This document shows positions 10,214 through 19,036 of a stretch of DNA of 64,000 bases, piece by piece (the stretch's first letter is position 1; each line of letters starts with the position of its first letter). The position numbers and the translations under genes were made by a program. This stretch comes from Pseudarthrobacter sp. NS4 (GTDB taxonomy: Bacteria > Actinomycetota > Actinomycetes > Actinomycetales > Micrococcaceae): the NCBI RefSeq assembly GCF_024758005.1, contig NZ_CP103288.1, forward strand, positions 2,294,001 to 2,358,000, read 5' to 3'. The notes beneath the pieces are model-generated. The model was not told the origin of the DNA, did no database searches, and saw only the letters and a program-made list of their open reading frames with translations.

Positions 10214-11886
10214 GTGCAGCGGCCCACATTTGCCATGCACCAGGCGTTGTACTGCTCCACATAGACGTTGTGTTCGGCCAGGGTCCGGGAGAACTTTGTT
10301 TCCTTGGTGTCCAGGTTGATGGTCACCCAGTACAGGAAGTCATTGGACTTTGGCTTGGCCGCAGCGTCGATGGCCGTCTTGCCCGGCGAACCGATGGGTC
10401 CCGGCGGAAGGCCCGGGTTGGCGTACGTGTTGTACGGATTCGACTTGTCCCGGCGCTGCTCGTCCGTGAAGTTGTAGCTCTTGGTGCCAAGACCGTAGGT
10501 GACCGCTGAGTCCACCTGCAGGAAGCCGTTGGTCTGGTCGTTGGGCTCGAGCCGGTTGTAGATGGCACCGGCCACGTCGCCGTACTCTGCCTGTCCCCCC
10601 TCGGCCTGGACGATGCTGGCGACGATGACGGCCTCGTACTGCTTGGCAGGATCGGAAATTCCCTGCTCAACGAGTTCGTCGACCGTTATTTTGACCAGGG
10701 CCTGCAGGATGTCCTTTGCCGGTGTACCAAGCGGGAAGCGGTGCTCCCCCGGTGCAAGGTAGCCTTCCAGGTTCTTCGCATTCCCGGGCAGGCCGAACTG
10801 CGCCGGCTGGTCGCTTAATGCCTGCAGGTCCTGCATCGATATGCCGGATCCCTCGGAGATGGCCTGGAGCGATTCGCCGATGCGCAGCCCGGCGCTCAAG
10901 GCAAAGTAGATGACCTTGGTTTTGTCCTGGCCAAGCAGCACCTTGACGGCGTCGGCGTTCTTCATCTCGGCCTTGAAGGTGTAGTCACCCGGCGACAGCG
11001 TTCCGCCCGAAGCGTTGAACGCCTGCAGGAACGTGTCGGCGTTGGCCACGACGCCCTTGCTTTCGAGATCGGTGGCAACCGAGCGCGTGCCTTCACCGTT
11101 ATCCACCGTCACCTGGACCTCTCCGGATCCCGGGCCCGGGAAATCGCTGGGCTTATCGGTGCCAAGGAGGGGCTTAAGGAACTGGGCGCCCACAGCCACG
11201 GCCGTGACGAACACCGCGAGTGTCAGGAAGAGCGCCAGGATCCTCCTGTTGCGCCGGACCTTCTTGGAGGGTTTGGCCACTACCTGTGCTGCGGATGAAC
11301 CGGGGAGGAACTCATGGTGGGTTCCGGCGTCGTGGTGCACGTCGTAGTGGCTGGGGCCGGGATGGCCGTCCCCGTAGTGGGCCTCGTCCTGATACCCCTG
11401 CCCATGGTGTACGCCTTCCTGATAGTCATGCCCGGCCGCATGGTGCAGTGGGTCGGCGTAGTGGGTATCGGCTGCATGCTGGTACCCCACCAAAGCGGGC
11501 TCAGCGTGGGTGTCAGTCGCATCGTCGCCAGACATTCCGTCGTGCCGGGCATGCCCCTGATACTGAACGTCCTCAGGTGACGCAGCAGGTTCAGCGTGGT
11601 GTTCCACTTCGGCGGGAAGTGTTTCCTGGATGGAAGGAGGCGTCTCAGGAGCTGCGGGAACGTGCTGCGCGTCGGGAACGTGCTGAACCGGCGGTGCGGG
11701 AACGGCAGGCGGATCGGCGGGGGGCGGCGGAACATCATGTCCCGTTTCGTATGCCTGCTCGGGAACAATGTCCTGATCGCCGGTGTTGTGGCTCTTTTCG
11801 CGTGCCCGTATTTCCTTGCGGGTCAACGGCTTCGCTGTCCCGGCCCCGAAAGGGCCGGAAGCGTCGTCAATGTTGGCAGGGCTCAC
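10210..11886 (-). CDS. mltG: endolytic transglycosylase MltG with long His-rich N-terminal tail
   Basis: Cleaves nascent peptidoglycan glycan strands outside the membrane. 558 residues, well above the usual ~350 because of about 210 residues before the membrane anchor (RRNRRILALFLTLAVF, ~ residues 213-235). That tail is rich in Pro, then in His/Asp/Gly/Tyr (about residues 90-200). The outer part carries the YceG fold: IVASIVQAEGG with the catalytic Glu, then GDVAGAIYNRL and the NPYNTYANPGLPPGPI segment. GTG start at 11886 inside a GTGA overlap with ruvX; stop overlaps aroE as ATGA. Confidence 0.95.
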   Translation of the reverse strand: MSPANIDDASGPFGAGTAKPLTRKEIRAREKSHNTGDQDIVPEQAYETGHDVPPPPADPPAVPAPPVQHVPDAQHVPAAPETPPSIQETLPAEVEHHAEPAASPEDVQYQGHARHDGMSGDDATDTHAEPALVGYQHAADTHYADPLHHAAGHDYQEGVHHGQGYQDEAHYGDGHPGPSHYDVHHDAGTHHEFLPGSSAAQVVAKPSKKVRRNRRILALFLTLAVFVTAVAVGAQFLKPLLGTDKPSDFPGPGSGEVQVTVDNGEGTRSVATDLESKGVVANADTFLQAFNASGGTLSPGDYTFKAEMKNADAVKVLLGQDKTKVIYFALSAGLRIGESLQAISEGSGISMQDLQALSDQPAQFGLPGNAKNLEGYLAPGEHRFPLGTPAKDILQALVKITVDELVEQGISDPAKQYEAVIVASIVQAEGGQAEYGDVAGAIYNRLEPNDQTNGFLQVDSAVTYGLGTKSYNFTDEQRRDKSNPYNTYANPGLPPGPIGSPGKTAIDAAAKPKSNDFLYWVTINLDTKETKFSRTLAEHNVYVEQYNAWCMANVGRCT

Positions 11887-12482
11887 TGTTGCCTTCCATT
11901 ATCTGAAGATCGGTCCGTGTCCCCCGGGCTGGCGGGGACAGACTGGTCCACCTCGCTGACCCCCAGGTCCACTGAAGGGGATGGCGCCGTCACGCGTGAG
12001 CCGACGTCCGCTCCCCTGGCTTTCTGCATGTCGATGGCGTGCTGAAGGATACCTGCCGCCGCGACCTGATCCACTACTTTACGGTGATTCCTGCTGCTCA
12101 TGCCAGCTTCGTGCAGGTTACGGTGGGCCGCAACGCTGCTGAGCCGTTCATCCACCAGGTTTACCGGCACCGCCAATCCACGGCCGGCAAGCTCAGCGGC
12201 CAGCAGCAAAGCGTAATCGCCGGCCATCCGGGCGGATGCGTGCTCTTCGCCTTTCATGGTCCGGGGCAGCCCTACGATGACCTGCACAGCTCCCAGTTCC
12301 TCGGCCAGCTTGGCGATGACGCGGACGTCGGAGTTCTTCTTGGCGTTCCGGTCCAAGGTTTTGTAGGGCGTTGCGAGAATGGAATCACGGTCACAGATGG
12401 CCACCCCCACCCGGACCGTGCCGACGTCCACCCCCAGTTTGACGCCCTGGGGGTAACCGCCGGCAGCTGCAGGATTGCTCAT
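11883..12482 (-). CDS. ruvX: Holliday junction resolvase-like protein RuvX/YqgF
   Basis: RNase H-fold nuclease linked to 16S rRNA 5' processing (YqgF). 199 residues from ATG 12482 (MSNPAAAGGYPQG). KLGVDVGTVRVGVAI holds the first catalytic Asp, VIVGLPRTMKGEE the Glu region and VNLVDERLSS the later acidic residues. About 40 extra C-terminal residues are low-complexity. The start sits seven bases after the alaS stop, so translation is probably coupled; longer upstream in-frame starts would lie inside alaS. Confidence 0.93.
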   Translation of the reverse strand: MSNPAAAGGYPQGVKLGVDVGTVRVGVAICDRDSILATPYKTLDRNAKKNSDVRVIAKLAEELGAVQVIVGLPRTMKGEEHASARMAGDYALLLAAELAGRGLAVPVNLVDERLSSVAAHRNLHEAGMSSRNHRKVVDQVAAAGILQHAIDMQKARGADVGSRVTAPSPSVDLGVSEVDQSVPASPGDTDRSSDNGRQQ

Positions 12483-12489
12483 GGCCGGA

Positions 12490-15168
12490 TTAGCGCCGTT
12501 CGACGGCGTCGACGACGGCTGCCAGGGCTGCCCCCACCTTGCCGGCGTCGGTGCCGCCGCCCTGGGCGACGTCGTCCTTGCCGCCGCCGCCACCGCCGAG
12601 GATGCCGGCCGCCAGCCGTACCAGGGCACCGGCCTTGACCCCGGCAGCCCGGGCTGCTTCGTTGGTGGCGACCAGGATCATCGGGCGGTCGTTTGTTACG
12701 CCGGCCACGGCCACGGTGGCTGCTGCGGAACCCAGGCGGTTCCGCAGGTCGAGGGCCAGTCCCCGGAGGTCGTCGGCGCCGCTTACCGTGCCGGTGTCGT
12801 GGGCGATGATGCTAACGCCCGCGGCGTCCCTGGCGCTGTTGACCAGCTGGGCAGCGGCGGCAAGGAGCTGCTCCTTGCGCAGGCGGTCCAGCTCCTTCTC
12901 GGTTGCCTTAAGCTTGGCGAGCGTGGCCGCGATCCTGTCTGCCAGCTGCCCGGAGGGAACCTTCAGCATGTCGGTCAGTTCCGTCACCAGGGCGCGCTCG
13001 GCGGCGAGGTGCCGGAAGGCGTCCATGCCCACGAAGGCCTCAACCCGGCGGTTTCCTGATCCGACGGACTGCTCGCCAAGGAGGGAGAGGCTTCCGATCA
13101 GCGAGGTGTTGGCAACGTGGGTGCCGCCGCAGAGCTCGCGGGACCAGGCGCCGTCGATTTCCACAACACGGACTTCGCTGCCGTAGTTCTCGCCAAAGAG
13201 CGCCATCGCGCCCAGGGCCTTGGCCTCGGTCAATCCCATGACCTTGGTTTCCACAGCGTAGTTGTTGCGGATGGCCAGGTTGGAGACTTCCTCGATTTCC
13301 GACCGGGTGGCGGTGCTCAGTCCCTCGCCCCAGGCGAAGTCGAAGCGCAGGTAACCGGCTTTGTTGAAGGACCCGCGCTGGGTGGCTTCAGGCCCGAGGA
13401 TCTGGTGGAGTGCGGCGTGCACAATGTGCGTGCCGGTGTGGGCCTGCTCGGCAGCATGCCGGCGGTCACGGTCAACGGCGGCGCGGACCAGGGAATCAGA
13501 TCCGATCTCGCCCTCCCGCACGATGGCCTTGTGCACGCTGAGGCCCTTCAGTGGCCGCTGGACGTCGAGGACCTCGACGACGAACCCGTCACCTGTGATG
13601 AGCCCGGTATCGGCGGCCTGTCCACCGGCTTCAGCGTAGAACGGGGTCTCCGCGAGCACCAGCTCGATCTCATCCCCGGTTGAAGCCTGCTGTACCGGCC
13701 GGCCGGCCGCCAGCAACCCGCGGACACGGGACTCGCCGTCGAGCTCGGTGTAGCCGGTGAAGACCGTCTCGCCCTGGCCGAGGATCTCCTGGAAGGCGGA
13801 GAGGTCTGCGTGGCCGCCCTTCTTGCCCTTCGCGTCGGCCTGGGCGCGCTGGCGCTGCTCCAGCATGAGGCTGCGGAAGGCTGCTTCATCCACCTTCAGC
13901 CCCGCCTCTTCAGCCATTTCCAGGGTGAGGTCGATGGGGAAGCCGTAGGTGTCGTGCAGGGCGAAGGCATCGGCGCCGGACAGCGGCTTGTTTGCGGCCT
14001 TGGACTCCCTCACGGCGTCTTCAAGGCGTGCCGTACCGGAGGCGATGGTGCGAAGGAAGGCTTTCTCCTCGGCGTAGGCGATGCGGCTGATCCGGGCGAA
14101 ATCGGTTTCGACAATCGGGTACACGCCCTTCATGGCGTCCCGGGAGGCCGGCAGCAGGTCGGGCAGGCAGGCCTGCTCCACACCGAGAAGGCGCATAGAG
14201 CGGACGGCACGCCGGATGAGGCGGCGCAGGACGTATCCGCGGCCCTCATTGGAAGGGGTGACACCGTCGGAAATCAGCATCAGGGCCGAGCGGATGTGGT
14301 CACCGACGACGCGCATCCGCACGTCGTCCGTGTGGTGCGGATCCTCGTCGGTTTCCGCGGAGGTGTATTCCTTGCCCGAAAGTTCGGCAGCTTTGTCGAT
14401 GACGGGCCGGACCTGGTCCGTCTCGTACATGTTTTCGACACCCTGCAGGATCATGGCCAGGCGCTCCATGCCAAGGCCGGTGTCGATGTTGCGCTTGGGC
14501 AGCTCGCCCACCACATCGAAGTCTTCCTTGGAACGGACATTTTCGATCTGGTACTGCATGAACACGAGGTTCCAGATCTCGATGTAGCGGGTTTCGTCCG
14601 CCAGCGGACCGCCTTCAATGCCGTAGGCGGGGCCGCGGTCGTAGTAGATTTCCGAACAGGGGCCGGCCGGGCCGGGCTGGCCGGTGTGCCAGTAGTTGTC
14701 CGACTTGCCCATCTTCTGGATGCGCTCGGCGGGCACGCCGGTGTTTTTCAGCCACAGTTCCTTGGCTTCGTCGTCCTCTTCGTAGACCGTCACCCACAGC
14801 AGTTCGGGCGCAAGTCCATAGCCGCCGTCGTCAACGCTCTTGGTGAGCAGTTCCCACGCGAACCTGATGGCGTCTTCCTTGAAGTAGTCCCCGAAGGAGA
14901 AGTTGCCGCACATCTGGAAGAAGGTTCCGTGCCGTGCCGTCTTGCCCACTTCTTCGATGTCGCCCGTGCGGATGCACTTCTGCACACTGGTGGCCCGGGA
15001 GTAGGGGGCTTCTTCGCGGGCGGTGAGGTAGGGAATGAACGGAACCATGCCGGCCACCGTGAAAAGCAGCGAGGGGTCGCTGGAGACCAGCGATGCGGAG
15101 GGAACCGCCGTGTGGCCCTTGCTGACAAAAAAGTCCACCCAGCGCTTTGTGATCTCCTGCGACTTCAT
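12490..15168 (-). CDS. alaS: alanine--tRNA ligase
   Basis: Class II synthetase, 892 residues from ATG 15168 (MKSQEITKRWVDFF), the canonical N-terminus; ATG 15201 would add 11 residues. Aminoacylation core in the first ~460 residues, editing domain with HTGTH (~ residue 573) and CGGTHVANTS (~ residue 679) zinc/editing motifs, and a C-terminal DHHA1-like domain ending in a Gly-rich GILGGGGGGKDDVAQGGG. First gene of the long alaS-ruvX-mltG-aro operon. Confidence 0.97.
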   Translation of the reverse strand: MKSQEITKRWVDFFVSKGHTAVPSASLVSSDPSLLFTVAGMVPFIPYLTAREEAPYSRATSVQKCIRTGDIEEVGKTARHGTFFQMCGNFSFGDYFKEDAIRFAWELLTKSVDDGGYGLAPELLWVTVYEEDDEAKELWLKNTGVPAERIQKMGKSDNYWHTGQPGPAGPCSEIYYDRGPAYGIEGGPLADETRYIEIWNLVFMQYQIENVRSKEDFDVVGELPKRNIDTGLGMERLAMILQGVENMYETDQVRPVIDKAAELSGKEYTSAETDEDPHHTDDVRMRVVGDHIRSALMLISDGVTPSNEGRGYVLRRLIRRAVRSMRLLGVEQACLPDLLPASRDAMKGVYPIVETDFARISRIAYAEEKAFLRTIASGTARLEDAVRESKAANKPLSGADAFALHDTYGFPIDLTLEMAEEAGLKVDEAAFRSLMLEQRQRAQADAKGKKGGHADLSAFQEILGQGETVFTGYTELDGESRVRGLLAAGRPVQQASTGDEIELVLAETPFYAEAGGQAADTGLITGDGFVVEVLDVQRPLKGLSVHKAIVREGEIGSDSLVRAAVDRDRRHAAEQAHTGTHIVHAALHQILGPEATQRGSFNKAGYLRFDFAWGEGLSTATRSEIEEVSNLAIRNNYAVETKVMGLTEAKALGAMALFGENYGSEVRVVEIDGAWSRELCGGTHVANTSLIGSLSLLGEQSVGSGNRRVEAFVGMDAFRHLAAERALVTELTDMLKVPSGQLADRIAATLAKLKATEKELDRLRKEQLLAAAAQLVNSARDAAGVSIIAHDTGTVSGADDLRGLALDLRNRLGSAAATVAVAGVTNDRPMILVATNEAARAAGVKAGALVRLAAGILGGGGGGKDDVAQGGGTDAGKVGAALAAVVDAVERR

Positions 15169-15293
15169 GAGCTGTTTTCTTACCCTTCTTGGTCCGCGCA
15201 CTGGACGGCGCGGGGTGTTCGTTCGCGTGGCAGGATCCCAGGTACGGTTCCTGCCGGTTTGTTTCGACGGCTGGCCAGGCCAGTGCCTGCCGG

Positions 15294-15524
15294 TCAGCGG
15301 CGGGCCACTTCCCCTGACTCAACGCCAAGGGCGGCCCGAAGATCGGTTTCCCGTTCAAGCATTCCGGCGCGGACGGCGTCAGCGAAGTCGTAGACTCCGT
15401 CGGCAAGCCGGCCCACTGCCCGGTTGAGGCCTTCCGGTCCCAGGTTGGACTGCGCTTCGGTCACCTTGCGGAAGGCGATGACTCCGATGGCCACGCCGAT
15501 TCCCATCCAAACAAGTCGTTTCAT
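15294..15524 (-). CDS. small membrane-anchored protein, DUF6167-like
   Basis: 76 residues. N-terminal hydrophobic segment MKRLVWMGIGVAIGVIAF, then a helical, charged region and ERETDLRAALGV. The ribosome-binding site GGAGAACGAAA lies upstream of ATG 15524. It follows the DUF948 gene by 16 bases and precedes alaS, a position where such small proteins are common in Micrococcales. Function unknown; the DUF assignment is from memory. Confidence 0.82.
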   Translation of the reverse strand: MKRLVWMGIGVAIGVIAFRKVTEAQSNLGPEGLNRAVGRLADGVYDFADAVRAGMLERETDLRAALGVESGEVARR

Positions 15525-15540
15525 TTTCGTTCTCCGGGAT

Positions 15541-15915
15541 TCAGCGGCTGCGGCGGCCGGCAGCGGGCTTCTTGCGGTTGGCCAGCGCGCTGCGCACGCC
15601 GTAGCTGAACGCCGCCACCCTGATGAGCGGCGAGCCTACGGTGGCGGCAACCAGGGATGACAGGGCCGAGAGGTTGGCGGAGGCGTCCGAGACGTTGGAC
15701 GAGATGCCGTCCACCTTCTTCAACTGCCGGTTGGTGGTTGACACCGTGGCAGTGACCTCGTCCATCAGGGGCGTGGCGCCGTCGCTGATGGACCTGATGG
15801 CGGTCCGTACCTCGTCAAACACCTTGCCAAGCTTCAGGATGGGCACTGCGAGCAGCAGCACCAGCAGCGCAAACACCCCGGCAGCGATCAGGCCGGCAAT
15901 ATCGCCACCAGACAT
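15541..15915 (-). CDS. DUF948 domain-containing membrane protein
   Basis: 124 residues. One N-terminal transmembrane segment (GLIAAGVFALLVLLLAVPIL, ~8-27) and then a long heptad-like helix (KVFDEVRTAIRSISDGATPL to about residue 90), typical of DUF948. Basic C-terminus (RKKPAAGRRSR). ATG 15915 with AGGAGATGAACG upstream. Probably cotranscribed with the next small protein and alaS. General stress or envelope roles have been suggested for the family, but none is shown here. Confidence 0.88.
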   Translation of the reverse strand: MSGGDIAGLIAAGVFALLVLLLAVPILKLGKVFDEVRTAIRSISDGATPLMDEVTATVSTTNRQLKKVDGISSNVSDASANLSALSSLVAATVGSPLIRVAAFSYGVRSALANRKKPAAGRRSR

Positions 15916-16008
15916 AGACGTTCATCTCCTCGAAATTCTGTGGTTCGGTCCATCCTGCACGCGCTGATGAAGCGCGTTCCGCAGATGTCCCCCAAGTACC
16001 TTACATAC

Positions 16009-16042
16009 AAAGAAGCCCGTGGCGCTTGCCACGGGCTTCTTT
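16009..16042 (-). terminator. rho-independent terminator after rpsD
   Basis: Perfect 15-bp inverted repeat (16009-16023 and 16028-16042) with a 4-base loop, ending in a T run on the minus strand. It lies 18 bases past the rpsD stop. Confidence 0.85.
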
Positions 16043-16059
16043 GGATACGCTGCTGGAAT

Positions 16060-16686
16060 TTAGCGTGCGTAGAATTCGACGACCAGCTGCTCTTCGCAGG
16101 TCACGGGGACCTCGGAGCGCTTGGGGCGGCGAACCAGGCGTGCCTGGAGGGCTTCCAGCTTGACGTCCAGGTATGCCGGAACGGTGGGCAGGACGTCGCG
16201 GTGGGCGCCGGCTGCTGCTACCTGGAGCGGAACCATGGTTTCGCTGCGGCTGTGGACGTGGACCAGCTGGCCCTCGCCGACGCGGAACGACGGACGGTCA
16301 ACGCGGACGCCGTCAACCATGATGTGGCGGTGCACAACCAGCTGGCGGGCCTGGGCGATGGTGCGGGCAAAGCCGGCACGCAGGACCAGGGCGTCAAGAC
16401 GCATTTCGAGCAGTTCGATGAGGTTTTCACCGGTCAGGCCCTTGGTGCGGCGGGCCTCTTCGAAGGCACGGGTCATCTGTGCTTCGCGGATGCCGTACTG
16501 GGCGCGCAGGCGCTGCTTTTCGCGCAGACGTACGGCGTAGTCGGAGTCCTGCTTCTTGCGGGCACGGCCATGCTCACCGGGGCCGTACGGGCGGCGCTCC
16601 ATGTACTTGGCGGCCTTGGGGGTCAGAGCGATGCCGAGGGACCGCGAGAGGCGGGCCTGACGGCGAGCACGAGTGTTGTTAGCCAC
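16060..16686 (-). CDS. rpsD: 30S ribosomal protein S4
   Basis: Primary 16S rRNA-binding protein. 208 residues; N-terminal ANNTRARRQARLSRSLG and the S4 RNA-binding domain LEMRLDALVLRAGFARTIAQA to about residue 160. The N-terminal zinc-type cysteines of some S4 paralogues are absent (C- form). GTG start at 16686 with GGAAGGA upstream. Monocistronic here, between its own terminator and a promoter region at 16687-16856, away from the alpha operon. Confidence 0.97.
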   Translation of the reverse strand: MANNTRARRQARLSRSLGIALTPKAAKYMERRPYGPGEHGRARKKQDSDYAVRLREKQRLRAQYGIREAQMTRAFEEARRTKGLTGENLIELLEMRLDALVLRAGFARTIAQARQLVVHRHIMVDGVRVDRPSFRVGEGQLVHVHSRSETMVPLQVAAAGAHRDVLPTVPAYLDVKLEALQARLVRRPKRSEVPVTCEEQLVVEFYAR

Positions 16687-16806
16687 TTGTGTCCTTCCAA
16701 TATCTGCGGTGTGTCAGTGTTACTGGCCTCCACGATGGAGAGCATCGGCCAACCGCTGCCTTTTGCTACTGGGCGCAGGCATAACCTTCTCAACGTAAAA
16801 TTGGGG

Positions 16807-16835
16807 AGATTGTGCGTCCGCGCCTTGCCAGACAA
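16807..16835 (-). promoter_or_regulatory. candidate rpsD promoter
   Basis: On the minus strand TTGTCT (16835-16830) and CAATCT (16812-16807) are 17 bases apart. This leaves a leader of about 115 bases before the rpsD GTG. It is a weak match and only proposed because an autonomous ribosomal gene needs a promoter here. Confidence 0.3.
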
Positions 16836-16856
16836 ACATCTATCCTACCACGGCGG

Positions 16857-18278
16857 CTACTTGCCCCGGACGATCTTCCGCAGCCGCTCCAGCCGCACCG
16901 CAATGTCCCGCTCCGCGCCGTTGGCGGTGGGCTGGTAGTAATCCTTTCCCACCAGGTCATCGGGCGGGTACTGCTGGGTGGCAACCCCGTGTGGAGCATC
17001 ATGGGCGTACTTGTAACCGAGGCCGTGGCCCAACTGCTTCGAACCCGGATAGTGCGCGTCCCGCAGATGGGCGGGGATGCCGTTCCCCAGCCCCGCCCGA
17101 ACGTCGGCGATTGCTTTGTTGATGCCCGTGTAGGCGGCGTTGGACTTTGGTGCTGTCGCGAGGTGCACCACAGCCTCGGCCAGGACGATGCGCCCCTCGG
17201 GCATGCCGATCAGCTGCACCGCCTGGGCTGCGGCCACAGCCGTCTGCAGGGCAGTGGGATCAGCCAACCCCACGTCCTCGGCTGCGGAGATCACGATCCG
17301 GCGGGCGACGAAGCGCGGGTCCTCCCCCGCTTCCAGCATCCTGGCGAGGTAGTGGAGGGCGGCGTCCACGTCGGAACCGCGGATGGATTTGATGAAGGCG
17401 CTGGCCACGTCATAGTGCTGGTCCCCCGCGCGGTCATAGCGGACAGCGGCGGCGTCGAGGGCGCGCTCGGTGTGCTTCAGTTCAACCTTGACGGGCCCGG
17501 CTTCGGCGTCGTCAGCATCACCGAAGGCCACTCCGGCCGCCGCTTCAAGGGCGGTCAGGGCGCGTCGGGCGTCGCCGCCGGAGAGCCGGACGAGGTGGGC
17601 CAGCGCTTCCGGATCGAGTTCAACCTTGCCGTCGAGGCCGCGCTGGTCCTGCACGGCCCGGACCAGGAGGCCTTCAATGTCTGCGTCTGTCAGCGGGCGG
17701 AGCGTGAGCAGCAGGGAACGGGACATGAGCGGCGATACGACGGAGAAGGACGGGTTTTCGGTGGTGGCGGCCACCAGCACCACCCAGCGGTTTTCGACGC
17801 CGGGCAGCAGGGCGTCCTGCTGGGCTTTGTTGAAGCGGTGGATCTCGTCCAGGAACAGGACAGTGGTGGTCCTATAGAGGTCGCGGGCGGTGAGCGCATC
17901 GTCCATCACGCGGCGGACATCCTTGACGCCCGCCGTGATCGCTGAGAGTTCAACGAACTTCCTGCCGGGACCGCGCGCGATGACGTGCGCGAGCGTGGTT
18001 TTTCCGGTTCCGGGCGGACCCCAGAGGATCAGCGAGGTGGGTCCCGCGGGGCCGGATGTGTCCGCTCCCGCCCCTGCAGCAAGTTGGCGCAAGGGTGACC
18101 CTTGGCCGAGGAGGTGTTGCTGGCCCACTACCTCGTCAAGGGTGCGGGGGCGCATCCGGACGGCCAGCGGGCCACGGGGAGAAGCGTTGCCCCCTCCTCC
18201 GGCGGTCCGGCCGGCGGCCGGCGCGCCGTTGTCGCCGTCGTCATCATTGCCTGGCCCGTGCCCGAAGAGATCATCCAC
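16857..18278 (-). CDS. rarA: replication-associated recombination protein RarA (MgsA-like AAA+ ATPase)
   Basis: AAA+ clamp-loader-like ATPase acting at stalled replication forks. 473 residues. A Gly-rich acidic N-terminus (~1-35), then [18 protein letters not shown], Walker A GPPGTGKT (87-94), Walker [10 protein letters not shown] (141-149), sensor 1 ATTENPSF, and the C-terminal tetramerisation region with [17 protein letters not shown] start at 18278. No ribosome-binding site; TAGCCT ends six bases before the GTG, suggesting a leaderless mRNA. Divergent from the acVLRF1 gene. Confidence 0.95.
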   Translation of the reverse strand: MDDLFGHGPGNDDDGDNGAPAAGRTAGGGGNASPRGPLAVRMRPRTLDEVVGQQHLLGQGSPLRQLAAGAGADTSGPAGPTSLILWGPPGTGKTTLAHVIARGPGRKFVELSAITAGVKDVRRVMDDALTARDLYRTTTVLFLDEIHRFNKAQQDALLPGVENRWVVLVAATTENPSFSVVSPLMSRSLLLTLRPLTDADIEGLLVRAVQDQRGLDGKVELDPEALAHLVRLSGGDARRALTALEAAAGVAFGDADDAEAGPVKVELKHTERALDAAAVRYDRAGDQHYDVASAFIKSIRGSDVDAALHYLARMLEAGEDPRFVARRIVISAAEDVGLADPTALQTAVAAAQAVQLIGMPEGRIVLAEAVVHLATAPKSNAAYTGINKAIADVRAGLGNGIPAHLRDAHYPGSKQLGHGLGYKYAHDAPHGVATQQYPPDDLVGKDYYQPTANGAERDIAVRLERLRKIVRGK

Positions 18279-18284
18279 ATAGAT

Positions 18285-18290
18285 AGGCTA
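18285..18290 (-). promoter_or_regulatory. -10 hexamer TAGCCT, leaderless arrangement for rarA
   Basis: TANNNT hexamer followed by six bases and the GTG start of rarA at 18278. No Shine-Dalgarno sequence lies between. Confidence 0.4.
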
Positions 18291-18344
18291 CTTCCAGTCG
18301 TTCGGCTTTCCCGCCGAAGTCCAGCTACCCCTAAGGATGCCGCC

Positions 18345-19016
18345 ATGTCCGCACGAGCCGCCGGCGACCGGCCGCCCTCCGTCCGGACAGCTTTCGTTTC
18401 CGGCAGCCGGTTGGCCGGTTGGGCAGAGCGGTTCGCAGCCGCCCACGGCGGTTATCTGGAACGGGATGACGACGACGGGCTGCGCCTCCTGGCAGCCGAC
18501 GGCACGGAAGCACTCCTGCAGGCGCCCTGGCCCGCGGACGGACGGCCCGGACGTGGGAGGGACGGGGTGGAGCGACTGGCGTCGCTTGCCTCGCAGCCCC
18601 GCCGTCTTGGCTTGTTGCTGGTCCGCCGGGGTGGTTACGGAGTGGGAATCGCCGCCGAAGGGGAACTGCTGGCTTCCAAGGTGGGCACCAGGTACGTGCA
18701 GTCCCGCACGGCGGCCGGCGGCCAGTCCCAGCAGCGGTTCGCCCGCCGCCGCTCCAACCAGGCCGATGCGCTCGTGGAGGCGGTGGCCGCGCAGGCTGCT
18801 GAGGTGTTCAGCCGGGAATCGTTCGAGTATGTGCTTCCCGGGGGCGACCGGCCGCTGGCGGACCTGGTCCTGGAACACCCCGCGCTGCGGGGATACGCCC
18901 GGCTGCCGCGGCTGGCCTACCTCGATGTGCCGGAGCCGAAGGCAGCCGTTGTGAAGAAGGCCGCGGTGGACGCCTGCTCGGTGCGGGTACAGGTAACGGA
19001 CGCACCGGCCGCGTAG
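18345..19016 (+). CDS. acVLRF1-family peptidyl-tRNA hydrolase-like release factor
   Basis: 223 residues from ATG 18345, with AAGGATG upstream. The key segment is GGQSQQRFARRRSNQA at about 125-140, the VLRF1 loop that in Vms1/ANKZF1 corresponds to the GGQ loop of eRF1 and cuts peptidyl-tRNA on stalled large subunits. Actinobacterial versions are called acVLRF1; the name and role are by homology from memory. The region after it (PGGDRPLADLVLEHP) fits the rest of the fold. Divergent from rarA with 66 bases between the starts. No RqcH or other quality-control gene is adjacent. Confidence 0.87.
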   Translation: MSARAAGDRPPSVRTAFVSGSRLAGWAERFAAAHGGYLERDDDDGLRLLAADGTEALLQAPWPADGRPGRGRDGVERLASLASQPRRLGLLLVRRGGYGVGIAAEGELLASKVGTRYVQSRTAAGGQSQQRFARRRSNQADALVEAVAAQAAEVFSRESFEYVLPGGDRPLADLVLEHPALRGYARLPRLAYLDVPEPKAAVVKKAAVDACSVRVQVTDAPAA

Positions 19017-19036
19017 CGCCTGCCCCGGCAGCGGAG

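Noticed and set aside
13810..15393. Long plus-strand open frame antisense to alaS
   Set aside because: Codon-shadow of alaS; composition is reverse-frame-like and no domain is seen.
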